Shown piece after piece: positions 46,592 to 58,991 of a stretch of DNA of 64,000 nt. A model generated the notes under the pieces. That model worked only from the letters and a program-made list of their open reading frames with translations, was not told the DNA's origin and searched no databases. Each line of letters starts with the position of its first letter. Position 1 is the first letter of the stretch. The DNA comes from Raphanus sativus (taxonomy: Eukaryota > Streptophyta > Magnoliopsida > Brassicales > Brassicaceae), in assembly GCF_000801105.2 (NCBI RefSeq), contig NC_079515.1:33441407-33505406 (forward strand), in the 5' to 3' direction. The translations under genes were made by a program, and so were the position numbers.

Positions 46592-49546
46592 CGTCTCTTT
46601 CTCTCTGTGAGATCAAGCTCGCGAGAAACGGTGACGATACACGGTGGCGGGCCTCTCTTGTATTTTATATATTCTTGGTTTAAGTAAGACTATTGTTATG
46701 GGCCTTATGTAGTTTGTGGGCTTTTGTTCTTCATTTTTGGGCCCTTTTAGAAGGTTTACGCACAACAGAAAAACACAAAGCTCTCTTATTTTTGTGGGAA
46801 AATGTTATCTAGCCCACAAATTTGTTTTCATTTTGACCACGTTGAAAGACTATTTTAGAAGGCTATCACAGTAGCACCAAACTACTCGCCACATTGAAAG
46901 TTTGTGAGCAGCACAAAGTTCTTATTTTATTCTATTTGTATGGTTGAGTTCTAATGAAATTTTAAGATCTTATCCAATTGTCATCAAAATGAGAGATATA
47001 TATGAGAGAGAGAAAAACAACAAAAGACAAGCGTTTTTTTATGATAAGTGTCTTAATCAACAAAAGAAGAAGGAAGATAAGTATCCAATTATTAAGGACC
47101 GGTCTCGAGGCGTAGTTGGTTCCAAAGATCAAGGGAGGGTGGTGAGGTCAACGGTCATCCTGGTTCTAGACTTGGTCAACCATTTTTGGTTATGTTTTGA
47201 TTTTGAACTTTATCTATAACCATGTATTACGCATGTCTTTTTCTTTTTGTTGTTAAGACTTTTAGTTCAAACATCAACAAAACTTTTTGGAGAATATAGA
47301 AATATACATATAACATCACCTCCAATAAAGAATCACGAAGGATCGGTGACAGTTTTCTTTATAGACTTTTGTCAATGCACACACATTTTGTGGATATCCA
47401 CTACCGGTTATTATAAGTACATTGCTGATTCATGATACTTTACTTGCGAGATACAAATCTATCCAAAGTCCAAATTCTAAGGATAAGAACATGACACATC
47501 AATCTCTAATGCTTCAAAAGTTCAAGTGGAGTATAAACAGTATGGAATATAAACTGTTAAGTTATATTTTAGTTCCAGGATGCTAATATATTGGGAAGAA
47601 TCTTGCATGAAATCATCAAATCCATTATTTTATGTTGCACTTTTCGCTTTTATCTTTCATGTAAACTTATCCACAAGTTTTGGATTGTGTTGCTTCGTTT
47701 TCTTAAAGGGTCATTTGTGAATACTAAAGGCAGATTGTGATTAATTTATTGAACATATACATACATGTTGAGTTAATGAAAGGAAAACATCCCAACGTTT
47801 TTTAATCAAGTATGACAATTTATTTAACGAAAAGTGCACATAAACTATACAAACTCATAATTAAGCCATACGCAATAGTTAGAATAACTATGGCCTCTTA
47901 TGAGATACAATACTAGTCAACAAGGAATCTAATTTTTTTTAGACATATATTGTGGTTTTGGATCTGAATACGTTTAGTTATTCAGATACAATACTAGTAA
48001 TGACTGCTATGATTGAATCAGATTTGGCTGCCATACGCGGCGAACTTTCCTTCCTTCTATGTGATTAACATTTCCTCAAACTCCTCCGATGCTCATGAAT
48101 ATGACCAACCGTTTTGTGATAATAACTATAATAATAAAAATAAACAACAAAATCCAGTGGCAATAATGAATGAATAGGAGAGTTACAAGTGGCCAGACAA
48201 GAGGGCATGAAGTGGATGAGGATAAACAGCCACGTAGACGAGGAGGTGGCTCTTGGGAAGAGGCAAGGGTCGGTTTACTTCCAATAACCGGCCTTTTGAA
48301 GCTAAAATAATCATATTTCAACTCTTTTTCTTCATTGCAAGGCAAACTTTTGGACCGGTTTTACACTTTTTCCACGTAGGATCAATTAAAAAAACACAAC
48401 ATCTGTGTCCTTACCGGGACAAAAGTAATACTATTGTTTTGCCCAAAAAAAAAAAAGTAATACTATTGTTTAGTTGTCATTAGAAGTCACTTTTAGTGGA
48501 AACTTAAACGTAATTATGGAATATAATATCGGTGTACTTAAGGTCCAGTTCAACATATAATATATTGCCAAATATCTGTTGGTTAGATCCTGTTGGTATA
48601 GCTTTTTATGAATATGAAAATATATTCTTAATAACGTATATATGTTGTATGATGTGTTCTTGTGGTTGTCTTAGAAGGCAATGCGGCTGTTCGAAAATGT
48701 ATGAGGCATATTTTTGAGGCATGTTAATTCCACCACGTGAAAGTTTTATTATAAGAGTGTGTTACAGTCTTACAGAACACTTTTTATTGACATTTCTAAA
48801 CGTGGTTACAAAGAGAGAAATTGTATTTGTTCCAATGATTTTAGATACATATGAGTTCGACTTCAATGATGTTCCTGTTTCTAGAGGAAATATGTCATGG
48901 CTCTAAGCCTCTAAATCTAAAAAGATATGAAGGTTAAATCTCCAAACTTGCGAACCGAGGGGAAAAATGTATTACCTCATGAATAAATAATCTAAATGTC
49001 TATGTATTTCTGTATTATAGACAAAATTTCTTAGATCAGAAGTTAAATGAGATCTTAAATAATATATATAAGAGAGATCAACCAATCTATTTATTACTAA
49101 TTGATTTATGTTGAAAATTAATTATTTAATTTATCATATTTTTTCTTTTTCCACACTAATCTATATTGTTCATTTTAGCTTATCCCAATTCAAAATGTAA
49201 CAACATAACCATCGCATTTAAATTATTATATATGATGAGATGATTTGATATATATGGGTTGTTGTTTGTTCTTTTTTTTGTGAACATATTAAAACAGAAA
49301 AGAACATTCTATAAATCCGATCTAGGTTAGTGTTAAAGATAACACATAATTATTTGATGACTCATCATGACTTAGATGAGAGTCGATACAGTAATATACA
49401 GATCCGTAGACACCTCAAAATACAGTTCATTATGCTAATTTCCAATTCATTTATAATTACAAAGAAAAATACAGGGAATCAAATACCGGCGTGGAGTTGG
49501 GCAAGACAGAAATAAAAGATAAGAGATATTTATTAAATAAGAATTC
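46592..49546. other. Intergenic, AT-rich, no gene seen
   Basis: 46592-46680 is the E3 gene leader and promoter. Beyond that only AT-rich DNA with a GGTCTCGAGGCGTAGTTGG patch at about 47100. Short frames at 46944-47219 and 48253-48483 have no family character. Confidence 0.5.
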
Positions 49547-49552
49547 CACGTG
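49547..49552 (+). promoter_or_regulatory. G-box in the BT1 promoter
   Basis: CACGTG lies 40 bases before the TATA box; a GATAAG (I-box type) element is 22 bases further upstream at about 49519. Both are common in light- and clock-responsive plant promoters, consistent with the published diurnal and sugar control of BT genes. Regulation here is inferred. Confidence 0.45.
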
Positions 49553-49591
49553 TATGATCAAATCAAAAAGGGTAGGCTTCGTCGAGCTGGC

Positions 49592-49599
49592 TATAAAAA
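49592..49599 (+). promoter_or_regulatory. TATA box of BT1
   Basis: TATAAAAA lies 123 bases before the ATG at 49715; a (CT)n leader run follows at about 49662-49681. Confidence 0.6.
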
Positions 49600-49714
49600 C
49601 CGTCCCGAGATGCACCACCACCCCATCAAGCTTCTCCATCCATTAAAACCATCTCACAAAACTCTCTCTCTCTCTCTCTCCCTCCAAAAGAAAGCTGCTA
49701 ATTAAATAGTCACG

Positions 49715-51328
49715 ATGGCAATAACCGCTACTGAAAGCGACGGCGTTTCGTTAATCACCGACAAGATTTCATATGATCTTGTGGAAACTGATGTTGAGAT
49801 CATCACTTCCGGTCGCCGTCGTATCCCAGCACACTCCGGTGTACTGGTAAGACTATTTACTTCTTTGCCATGTCCGATCAGTTTTTTTTTTTATTTCTTT
49901 GTGTTAATTTTTGGTTGTGTTTGAATTTGAGAAATGTAGGCTGCTGCGTCTCCGGTACTAACGAACATCATCGAGAAGCCGAGGAAAAGCCACGGCGGAT
50001 CATCTAAGAGAGTCATCAAGATTCTCGGCGTTCCATGCGACGCCGTTTCAGTCTTCATCAGATTCCTCTATTCTCCCAGGTAGATTTTTAAATACGTTTT
50101 AGACGATTTGTTTTTTTTATATTTATGAAGTCTAGTGAAATGACTAGAATAACCTTACGTGTATTTCTATAGTCTGACGGAGAAGGAGATGGAGGGTTAC
50201 GGAATCCATCTACTAGCTCTATCACACGTCTACATGGTGACGCATCTTAAGCAAAGGTGCACGAAAGGCGTAGGCGAGAGAGTAACGGCCGAGAACGTGG
50301 TCGATGTTCTCCAGCTAGCTCGGCTCTGCGACGCACCTGGCCTCTGTCTCAAGTGTATGCGTTTGATCCACTCCAAATTCAAGACCGTTGAACAGACCGA
50401 AGGATGGAAGTTTCTTCAAGAACACGATCCTTTTCTTGAACTCGACATCCTCCAATTCATTGACGACGCTGAATCGGTAACAAAAATTTTAACTCAAAAA
50501 ACGTTTGGTTCTTGAAAACCTCTGTTTTAGCCCTGCCCTTACCATGGTTAGTTCTTTTGTTGTGATCTCTTGCAGAGGAAGAAACGAAGACGGAGACACA
50601 GAAGAGAACAGAACCTTTATATGCAATTGAGTGAAGCCATGGAATGTATAGAGCATATATGTACCGAAGGTTGCACGTTGGTCGGACCATCGTCCAACTT
50701 AGACAACAATAAGTTAAATACCGGTCCATGCAGTGCGTTCTCGACTTGTTACGGACTCCAACTTCTGATACGTCACTTTGCAGTCTGCGAGAAACGAGTC
50801 GATGGCAAAGGTTGTATTCGTTGCAAGAGAATGATTCAACTCCTCAGACTCCATTCTTCCATTTGCGACCAATCTGAGTCTTGCCGTGTCCCACTTTGCA
50901 GGTGACATATTTGAATGATCATTACCACATTCTCTAGATGTTTCTTTAAAGTTTTAAATTTTCGATCGTAAATCTCGTTTAATTTTTTTTCACTTTCGGC
51001 GCCGATAATAATTGTGGTGGTGACCTACTTGTAATTAGATCATGAGTCGTAATCAGACAGCTAGAGAAAAATTTTGTTTTCAAAGAAGATATTTTAAAAG
51101 TTAGAGATCTAATTTCGTATTATTGGTGATTGGAGTAGGCAATTTAAGCAAAGAGGGGAAAAAGACAAGAAGATGGCCGAGGACACGAAGTGGAATGTTC
51201 TGGTGAGAAGAGTTGCATCTGCTAAAGCTATGTCTTCCTTGTCTCAATCAAAGAAGAAGAAAAGTGAAGTGTTATTAAAAGAAGAAGCAGAAGATTTCAT
51301 CAGAATCAGGAAGACGAAGTTTTTTTGA
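49715..51328 (+). CDS. BT1: BTB/POZ and TAZ domain adaptor protein 1
   Basis: Five exons: 49715-49846, 49940-50079, 50173-50476, 50576-50901 and 51139-51328, giving 363 residues, near the 365 recalled for Arabidopsis BT1. Plant-specific architecture: an N-terminal BTB/POZ domain (DVEIITSGRRRIPAHSGVLA, VIKILGVPCDAVSVFIRFLY) for CUL3 binding, a BACK-like middle (VTAENVVDVLQLARLCDAPG), a basic bridge (RKKRRRRHRREQN), a TAZ zinc domain (CSAFSTCYGLQLLIRHFAVC, CIRCKRMIQLLRLHSSIC, CRVPLC) and a basic C-terminus known in the family to bind calmodulin (WNVLVRRVASAKAM). BT proteins link CUL3 E3 ligases to hormone, sugar and nitrogen signalling. The basic bridge straddles the exon 3-4 junction. Order matches AT5G63160. 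Confidence 0.95.
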
Positions 51329-52724
51329 ATTCTTTGTTTTTCTTTTTGTAGAATATATTATATATATAATGAACTACTGTTAGTAGTTCGTCTTTTGGAC
51401 CGGTTGATTGGGTTAAATTTGTTGATGAGTAACCCTTTTAATATGTAGTTTGTTTGATCGTATTTTATATATAAACTTGTGCATTGTTGTTCTTGCATGA
51501 GTAACGTTTTTAAGTATTTATAAATTGGAGTCTGTTTAGAATACGAATTTAGGTGCAAGAACTATCAGTTTCTATCCCTCTCTTGTCTGGGATCCGTTTC
51601 TAAGAAGTCTAGTGTCAAACACTCGTTTGAATTCTACAATATTAAAAGTTATGTGTTTCTGATCTGAAATTTATTTAACATATAGTGCGGAGGAAAATTC
51701 AGTTGGGGAACTTATACAAAATAAATTTGTCAAAATGGACTTAATGTATCACAAATGTTATTTTGTTGTCGCTGGTTGGTATGCAATATGTGACTAAACT
51801 TGATTTGTATTTGTTTTGCCAAGCAAATCATTGATTTGTATTATTTTAGCCAACTAATCATTGATTTGTATTATTTTAGCCAACTAAAAGCTTGAGATTA
51901 CATATAGCATCGTGATTAGTGTTACAAAAAAAACATATAACATAGTATTTTTAATTTTAAATTCAAGTTGGATCTCTGTCCAATCAATCACAAAACTTGT
52001 GAATATGAATGATAAAAGGGTAAATTGCAAGAAAGAAACAGAAATCCAATATAGAGATCAAAATTGACCAACTGGTCTTCGTCGTTGGTGGTATAGTGGG
52101 AGTTGATCATAATAGCTGACGCAGACGCAAATTATTAGAAAAAAGAAACATGTGCTATTTGGTTGCAGCAGATATTTGTTTACTATATTATTGAAGTGGG
52201 AAAGGGAGACGCGTGGGAAACAGGATCGCCACGCAATGTAGCTTCGTGTCTGATGTCTCACAATTCTTTTTTTTTTTCCTTGGACAAAGATGTCTCACAA
52301 TTCAATTCGTACTGATTAACTACGATATGAATGCAATAAGTAGAACAAGTATAAAACAAAACAAAGGATTGCCCCTCTACCAAAAAAAACAAAACAAAGG
52401 ATTACCCTTAATATTTTCTAAATGGTATAAGAATATCTTCATGTTATGACAAAACAATTTGGCTAAAACAAAGGTTAAGCCGACAGGAATGCGAGAAATA
52501 TCTGAAATTCAGGAAGATGGAGCGAGTTAATTACAGAAATTTTCCCTCTAGATTAATATGATAATTATATAAAACTGAAATGCAATTGACCTTTTTGTGG
52601 AGTATAGAAAATAACATTTCCCTCTAACTTTTAAATGAAAGACTGACAGGAACAGTGGAGCTATGCAGACACAAAAGTTTTCATACTGCTAGACTGGTAG
52701 AGACCACACGAATAATTCCTATTA
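51329..52724. other. Intergenic, AT-rich, no gene seen
   Basis: BT1 3' region, then AT-rich spacer. Contains the 30-bp tandem repeat listed separately and a direct repeat of AAAACAAAACAAAGGATT at about 52353 and 52387. Confidence 0.5.
51826..51885. repeat. Exact 30-bp tandem duplication
   Basis: AATCATTGATTTGTATTATT plus TTAGCCAACT occurs twice in a row (51826-51855, 51856-51885). A diverged third copy precedes it at about 51800-51825. Confidence 0.85.
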
Positions 52725-53470
52725 GGCCTAGGCATAAAATCTGGAACCCGAAATCCGAACCGAACCCGAACCGAAAAACCCGACCCGTTATCTGATCCGA
52801 AATGTAAAATATCCGAACGGATCTTGTAGGATGGTATAAAAAATATCCGAACCCGAAGTGTTATTAACCGAACCCGAACGGGTAACCCGAAAAACCCGAA
52901 ACTAATAGTTAATATAAATATTTTGAAATATATATAAGTATTTTAGTTATTAAATTTAATATTCGTAGTAATATGATATATAATAATAAATATTAACAAT
53001 ATTAAAATATTTTAAGTACACAATTAGTTATAAATAAGTAATTTATAATCTGTTCATTGGAATAACAAGTCCACTCTCTATAATATAATGTATATTGTTT
53101 ACAAATAATGTTTGTTTTTATACTTGATTTAATATTTTATTGTTATTTTAGCAATTTTATGTGTGATAGATTAATTTTTATTAATTTAGTTGTTTTTCTT
53201 TATATTTTTCTTCAAGTTTTTATTTTTTTTATTTTGGTTATATCCGAACCGAACCGATATAACCCGAACCCGAATGATATATGGTTACTTTATGGGTTTT
53301 AGGATGCAATATAATTTTTAACCGAATCCGAAGTGTTATTATCCGAACCCGACCCGTATTAATGAAATTTTACTATGAGACCTAGGAACGTAAACCCAAA
53401 AACTTAAAAATCCGAAAAACCCGATCCGAACGCCAACGGGTACTCGAACGCCAACGGATACCCTATCATG
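52725..53470. repeat. CCGAA-rich dispersed repeat, copy 2
   Basis: Both ends are dense in ACCCGAAC / ATCCGAACCGAACCCGA, and the middle is very AT-rich. The outer edges carry GGCCTAGGCAT and ACCTAGGAACG, loosely inverted. The same composition as the segment at 40470-41110. Confidence 0.5.
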
Positions 53471-53667
53471 GAAATAGAAGTGGCTAAAGATACGTATGAA
53501 TTGGAGAAATTTTATAATTATTATAATCCGAGTTATAGCGATTGTGTATGACATTTGAGTTGTAGTCTTTGGCAGATAAAGGACTAGCGATTCATCAAGA
53601 ATAAGAAGTTCAAAAATCAACGTTAAGATTAAGAGTTTGAATAATGAAAGTAAAATTGTTTAAAAAT

Positions 53668-53738
53668 GCCCACACGCAGGATCGAACTACGGACCTTCAG
53701 TTTACAAGACTGACGCTCTACCACTGAGCTATACGGGC
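53668..53738 (-). tRNA. tRNA-Thr (anticodon UGU)
   Basis: The minus strand folds as a full cloverleaf of 71 bases: acceptor GCCCGTA / TGTGGGC (with two G-U pairs), D-arm GCTC-AGTGGTA-GAGC, anticodon stem TCAGT / ACTGA around the loop CTTGTAA (anticodon TGT), and T-arm CGTAG-TTCGATC-CTGCG. Box A and box B promoter sequences are inside it. No intron, and no encoded CCA. Confidence 0.93.
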
Positions 53739-53962
53739 TATTTATTCACTATCTTAATTAGGATTTCAAAAAACATTAGCTTAAACTTGTTGGCGCCAAG
53801 TTAACGGTCACGTTATTACCTTCTTTAAATTAAAAAAAAAAACTAAAGTAACGCTTAAAGGTAACTTAAGTATTTTATTATATTCTTAAACGGAAACATT
53901 TTATTATATTCAAAAGTATGATTTATTTGATACATAGAGTCAACTAAACAAGGAAAACCTGA

Positions 53963-55445
53963 TCAGTTTGGAGAACTATTCCAAAGAACCTGATCATCAA
54001 TAACAGAGAGATGCTGATCGTCAAGCCTCTTCCATGTCCTAATCGATTTCACATCTCCCCAGCTTCCTGCACCCTTCTTGTTCAAATCAGCAACCACAAC
54101 TCTCGCTCTCCTCTCCCACCCAGCTTTACCATACGCATGATATCCAAACCCACCACCATAACATAGATTCAAACCTTTGAGTTCACCACAAAAGTCATTG
54201 AGGTGGTCGTGACCCACAAACACTGATTTCACATCTCCTCTAGCTACCAGCGTCGTGAAGAAACCCGAGTTTATGGTAGCCGATCCTGTTTCTTCTTGTC
54301 TCACTCCTTTAGCCGCGTTCTTTGAGTCGAAGAACCAAAACTCTCGTAATGGAATGTGGAAGTAAGCTAGTCCTGGAGCTGCACCTTGTTGAGGGTTAGG
54401 CTCTTCATTGTACTCCTTCTGCAAATATCATCAAAATCAAGATTCAGTGTTCGAGATGCAATGAGACAAAACAAAAACAAGATTGATGATGATACCTGGA
54501 GACGTTTCGAAGTCTGGTCAAACCAGAATTGCTGAGAAGTTTTGATCCAGTCATATCCTTTTATGTTATGAACACTAGAGTAATCTCCACTGTCGAGAAA
54601 ATAGAGATTGAGAACGGACTTGTTATGTAGACTCGACTCAGCAGCACCATGGATTCGTAGATTGTTATTACCAAACCCATCGATGTAATGAGCAGCCTCA
54701 GGAGGGTTCACTTTAGACAAAGAGTTGGGAAGCTTCACGATATGTTTCATTAGTTCTTGCCGGGACAACGTAGATTGTTGATCATGGTTTCCCAAAACAG
54801 CAACCCAAGGGATCTTAGCCGAAATCGCTGGCGCAAAAGCGGCGTTCAAGGATTTCACAGCGTCTTTAACATCAGACCCAAATATATTATCACCTGATAA
54901 TGTATACAAAACCCTAAAAATAATCAATATCTATCTTCTGCCGGTCCTAAGATTTTGAAGACTACAATCAATTTAGTTAAAGTTTTATATATATATATAT
55001 ATATATATAACAAATTTAGACGTTTTAATAATATGTAAGAAAAAAATCTAAAATTTTGAACACCATAGACCAATGCTTCGTTTGTCTATGCTCATTACCA
55101 GATCGTTAATTATGAGCGGGGAAAATTAGGATTTTATCAATATGGATTTTTACCGGTGAAGACGATGAGGTCAGGTTTCTCGGCGGCAATGACTCGCGAC
55201 ATGAAGGCAGTGGTGTTGAGGTCGGAGCAGTGAGCTAACTGGCTAGGAAGAACATTTTGACACCGAGTAGTCGCGCCGTTTGCGTAGTGCATATCCGCTA
55301 CTTGCAGTATCTTGAACTGGCCGTTCACGCCGAAACTGAGTTTCCGATCTTGTGCTGATGTTGGAACCGGAGCTAGACAGAGACTAACCAAGAACATTGA
55401 GAGAACAAAGAAGTCGAACTTGCTCGTTCTTTTGTTGTCCGCCAT
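53963..55445 (-). CDS. PAP29: Purple acid phosphatase 29-like, copy A
   Basis: Minus strand, exons 55154-55445, 54496-54893 and 53963-54418, giving 381 residues. A secreted metallophosphatase of the small, single-domain PAP group. Signal peptide at residues 1-31 (FFVLSMFLVSLCLAPVPTSA). Metal-ligand motifs in order: ILQVADMHYANG (in place of GDWG-type), TGDNIFG, GNHDQQS, then AYFHIPL and VFVGHDHLNDF (GHxH). It stops after LWNSSPN, seven residues before the end of copy B, whose C-terminus GSVVFPL is lost. Intron 1 has a (TA)n run near 54988-55008. With copy B it forms a tandem pair about 1.4 kb apart; Arabidopsis has one PAP29 gene (AT5G63140) in this place as I recall. Confidence 0.93.
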
Positions 55446-55904
55446 TGTTATGGCACCAAGAAGATCAATAAGATTGATTTGGTTGTAGTCTAGTCTCTCA
55501 CATTGCAGAAGTGTTTATAAGCAATTGGATGTAAGAAGGAGTCAAATAGGAAAGAGACCATGAAAATTCGTGGAAGACTTTTACTTTTCTTTTTTAAAAG
55601 TCTTGTCTTTGACCAACTAGCTAAATTATTTTGGCGTGATTATATATGACAAGTCAATGAGTCAACAAGTCAACGCCATAAGGTATCGTTCCTTTGAAAT
55701 TTGAACACACAACGATCACAAATGTAGCAATCTAAATCTTCGAGATAAAATAATAAGAAATTTCTTGTCCACTTACTAGCTAGAGAGAAGAAAAAGGATT
55801 TGAGAGACTTGCTTTTTTGGCTCCATATGTGTATTGAGTATACTTTTATTTTGACAATTCTGCAGTGTTCCAACTTTTTTAGCTGTTAATAAAATCTATG
55901 GAGC
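55446..55904. other. Upstream region of PAP29 copy A
   Basis: Leader and promoter of copy A on the minus strand (TATA-like TTTATAAGC at about 55513). Beyond 55600 AT-rich spacer up to the copia fragment. Confidence 0.4.
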
Positions 55905-56740
55905 TAATGTTACAAAGGAATCTGCCCATAACTCATGTAGGCTCTGCTGATATTTCTTCCACGTCAGGTAAACTTCCTCTAAAGGATGTGTTGGGTCTGT
56001 CCTGCAATTACTAAGTCCTTACTGTCAGTATCTAAACTTACAGCAGACTATCTATGTTCCTTTAAGTTTGATGATAAGTGTTTATGCAAAGGACAAAGCT
56101 ACCAAACAGGTCCTGACCTCAAGAAGCAGAAGTAAAGGGTTCCAAGCTCATTATTCTACACGAAAAATCTCTACAAGTGATGGAGTGTGGCACATGAGGC
56201 TTGGACATCCTCACTCTCAGATTTTTCAGTTCCTGTGTTAGAAGAAGTCTATTAGTGTCAATAAGAGTATCATGAAATCTTGTGATTCACGTCACCTAGG
56301 AAAGAGTAGTCGTCTGCCTTTTGTTGCTTCTAGTTCCGTTGCGTCTAGACCCTTAGAGTGAATCCATTGTGATCCCTGGGGGTCTCTCTCCAATAATGTC
56401 TAATCAAGGACTCAAATTTTATGTCATCTTTGTTGGTAACTTCTCTCGGTTCCGTTGGCTAATATCCTCTCAAAGTTAAATCAGACTTCTTTGCAACATT
56501 TATTATGTTAGAGAAGCTTGTTGAGAACCATTTTTTCATCAAAGATAGGGATATTCCAGTGTGATGGTGGTGGTGAGTTCATGAGCCACAAGTTCTTGAC
56601 TCACCTTAAGAGCTTTGGAATACAACAGTATGTGTCATGTGACTTGACTCATGTCCACACACACACGCAGCAAAACGGCAATTGCGGTGTGCAAACACAG
56701 GCATATCACTGCTATCCTACCTTGATAAAATATTAAAGTG
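55905..56740 (+). mobile_element. Dead Ty1/copia fragment (pre-integrase and integrase part)
   Basis: Plus-strand pieces of a copia polyprotein: ITHVGSADISSTSGKLPLKD (end of protease region), VWHMRLGHPHSQIF (GAG-pre-integrase zinc site), SSRLPFVAS, IHCDPWGSL (integrase core Asp), FQCDGGGEFMSHKF and a decayed HTHTQQNG. Stops and frameshifts interrupt it many times, and no reverse transcriptase, RNase H or LTR is present. It lies in the spacer between the two PAP29 genes, in the opposite orientation. Non-coding today. Confidence 0.88.
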
Positions 56741-56863
56741 ATGATGATCACTAAAGACGAACTAAACCAAAGTTAATTTGAAACGGAAACAGTTTTTATT
56801 ATAAGTAAGGATTATTTGGTTTCCGTTTCTACAAACCCCAAATTATCATAATCCCACATAGAT

Positions 56864-58335
56864 TCATAAAGGAAACACAACCGATCCGCTTGGAGAACTG
56901 GTCCAAAGCACCTGAGCATCAATAACAGAGAGATGCTCATCATCAAGCCTTTTCCATGTCCTAATCGATTTCACATCTCCCCAGCTGCCTGTACCATTCT
57001 CATTCAAGTCAGCAACCACAACTCTAGCCCTCCTCTCCCACCCAGCTTTACCATACGCATGGTATCCAAACCCACCACCATAGCATAGATTCACACCTTC
57101 GAGTTCACCGCAAAAGTCGTTGACATGGTCGTGACCCACAAACACTGATTTTACATCTCCTCTAGCTACCAACGTCGTGAAGAACCCTGAGTTTGTGTCA
57201 GCTGAGGCTGTATCTTCTTGTCTCACTCCTGTCGTGGCGCTCGTTGTGTCAAAGTTATCAAACTCCGGAAATGGAATGTGGAAGTAAGCTAGTCCTGGAG
57301 CTGTACCTTGTTGAGGATTAGGCTCTTCATTGTATTCCCTCTGTGATCATCATCAAATATCAAGAGACTCATTGTTTGTTAAGTTAGATGGTGCTCTGAA
57401 TCTAAAACCAATTGGTGATAAATAGATTGACCTATCTTTTATATATTACTTTTCAACTTCTGATATAAGACAATTTCATAATAGTTTGAGAATTTTTTTT
57501 TTTAAAAAAAACAAGATTGATTGTTAGTTGATAATGTTACCTGGAGACGTTTTGAAGTCTGGTCATACCAGAACTGCTGAGAAGTTTTGATCCAATCATA
57601 ACCTTCTATGTTATCAACACTAGAGTAATCTCCACTGTCGAGAAAATAGAGATTGAGAAGTGATTTGTCTTGTAAACTCGACTTAGCAACTCCATGTATT
57701 TCGAGATTGCAATTACCAAACCCATCAATGTAATGAGCAGCCTCAGGAGGATTCACTTGAGACAGAGTGTTGGGAAGCTTCACTATATAATTCATGACTT
57801 CTTGTCGGGTCAACGTAGATTCTTGATCATGGTTTCCCAAAATAGCAACCCAAGGGATCTTAGAAGCAATCGCTGGAGCAAAAGCAGCATCCATAGATTT
57901 CAGAGCGTCGTTAACATCAAGACCATATATATTATCACCTGAGAACGTATACAAAACCCTAAAATAATTAATATATATATATATATATATATATATCATC
58001 AGCCGAGAAAAATAGGGTTTTGTCAATGTGGAACTTTTACCGGTGAAGACGATGAGGTCAGGTTTCTCGGCGGCAATGACTCGCGACATGAAGTCGGTGG
58101 TGTTGAGGTCGGAGCAGTGAGCCAACTGGCTAGGAAAAACATCTTCACACAAAGTAGTCGCGCCGTTTGCGTAGTGCATATCCGCCACTTGCAGTATCTT
58201 GAACTGGCCGTTCACGCCGAAACTGAGTTTCCGACCTTGTGCTGATGCTGGAACCGGAGCAAAACAGAGACCAACCAAAGACACGGAGAGGAGAAAGAAG
58301 TCAAACAAGCTTGTTTTTGGTTTGTTGTCCGCCAT
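56864..58335 (-). CDS. PAP29: Purple acid phosphatase 29-like, copy B
   Basis: Minus strand, exons 58041-58335, 57541-57938 and 56864-57340, giving 389 residues, the length I recall for Arabidopsis PAP29. Signal peptide at 1-32. Same metal-binding motifs as copy A: VADMHYANG, TGDNIYG, GNHDQES, AYFHIPF and VFVGHDHVNDF. The C-terminus SSPSGSVVFPL is complete. The two copies are very alike in exons 1 and 2 but differ in a variable patch of exon 3 (PEFDNFDTTSATTG here, REFWFFDSKNAAKG in copy A). The intron-1 (TA)n run is also shared (57970-57994), so the microsatellite predates the duplication. I take this as the ancestral-like copy. Confidence 0.94.
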
Positions 58336-58736
58336 TGTTATGGCTCCACTAAAGTCGAGAAGGTGGATTTGATTGTAGTCTCATAGCATGAATATATACA
58401 CAATTTTGTGTAGGAAGGGACCATGAAAACGACAAAACATTACTCTAATCCATTGAGTGGTTCCATTTATATGCCTCCAACAAAGTCGAGAAGGTGGATC
58501 CCCTAGTAAATGAAGATGAGTTTTTTTTTTAAATAGTAAAACTAGTACAAATGGTAAAAAAAATCATTATCCAAATAAATATTATATTAAATTAACGATT
58601 GATATATTTTGACACATCCAAAAAGATTATACCAAACAAAATTCATCATTGATGCTCTTTCCTTATTCTTCTTTCCGATGACTCGCATATTATTTGTATT
58701 ATTTGTTGCAATTTTGTTTCTTTGTAATATCTATTA
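58336..58736. other. Upstream region of PAP29 copy B
   Basis: Leader and promoter, then AT-rich spacer. GTCGAGAAGGTGGAT occurs twice (about 58354 and 58485), a small local duplication. Confidence 0.45.
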
Positions 58737-58991
58737 CTTCCTCCGTTTCCAGAATTAAGTTTTTTTAGATTTTATTCTCGTTCCACAAAGATAGATTTTC
58801 TATATTTTAAGGTATTTTGTATATTTTTGAGAAACATTAATTGAGAATATTCGAATTGATTAAATTTTATTGGTAGATAGTTATTGGAAAGTGTATGGAA
58901 AAATAAATAGTAAATTAAGTCGTAAACATTTACTATATTTTTAATAAACGCGAAGACTCTTAAAAAATCTTATTTTATGGAACGGATGTAG
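58737..58991. mobile_element. Stowaway-like MITE
   Basis: Begins CTTCCTCCGTTTCC and ends GGAACGGATGTAG (reversed CTACATCCGTTCC), flanked by TA at 58735-58736 and 58992-58993. 255 bp. Subterminal AAGTTTTTTTAGATTTTATT pairs with AAAAAATCTTATTTTATGG at the other end. More diverged than the 18656-18904 copy. Confidence 0.8.

Noticed and set aside
46944..47219. Plus-strand frame of 91 residues
   Set aside because: AT-rich intergenic DNA; the Lys/Asn-rich sequence resembles no family and lacks a promoter.
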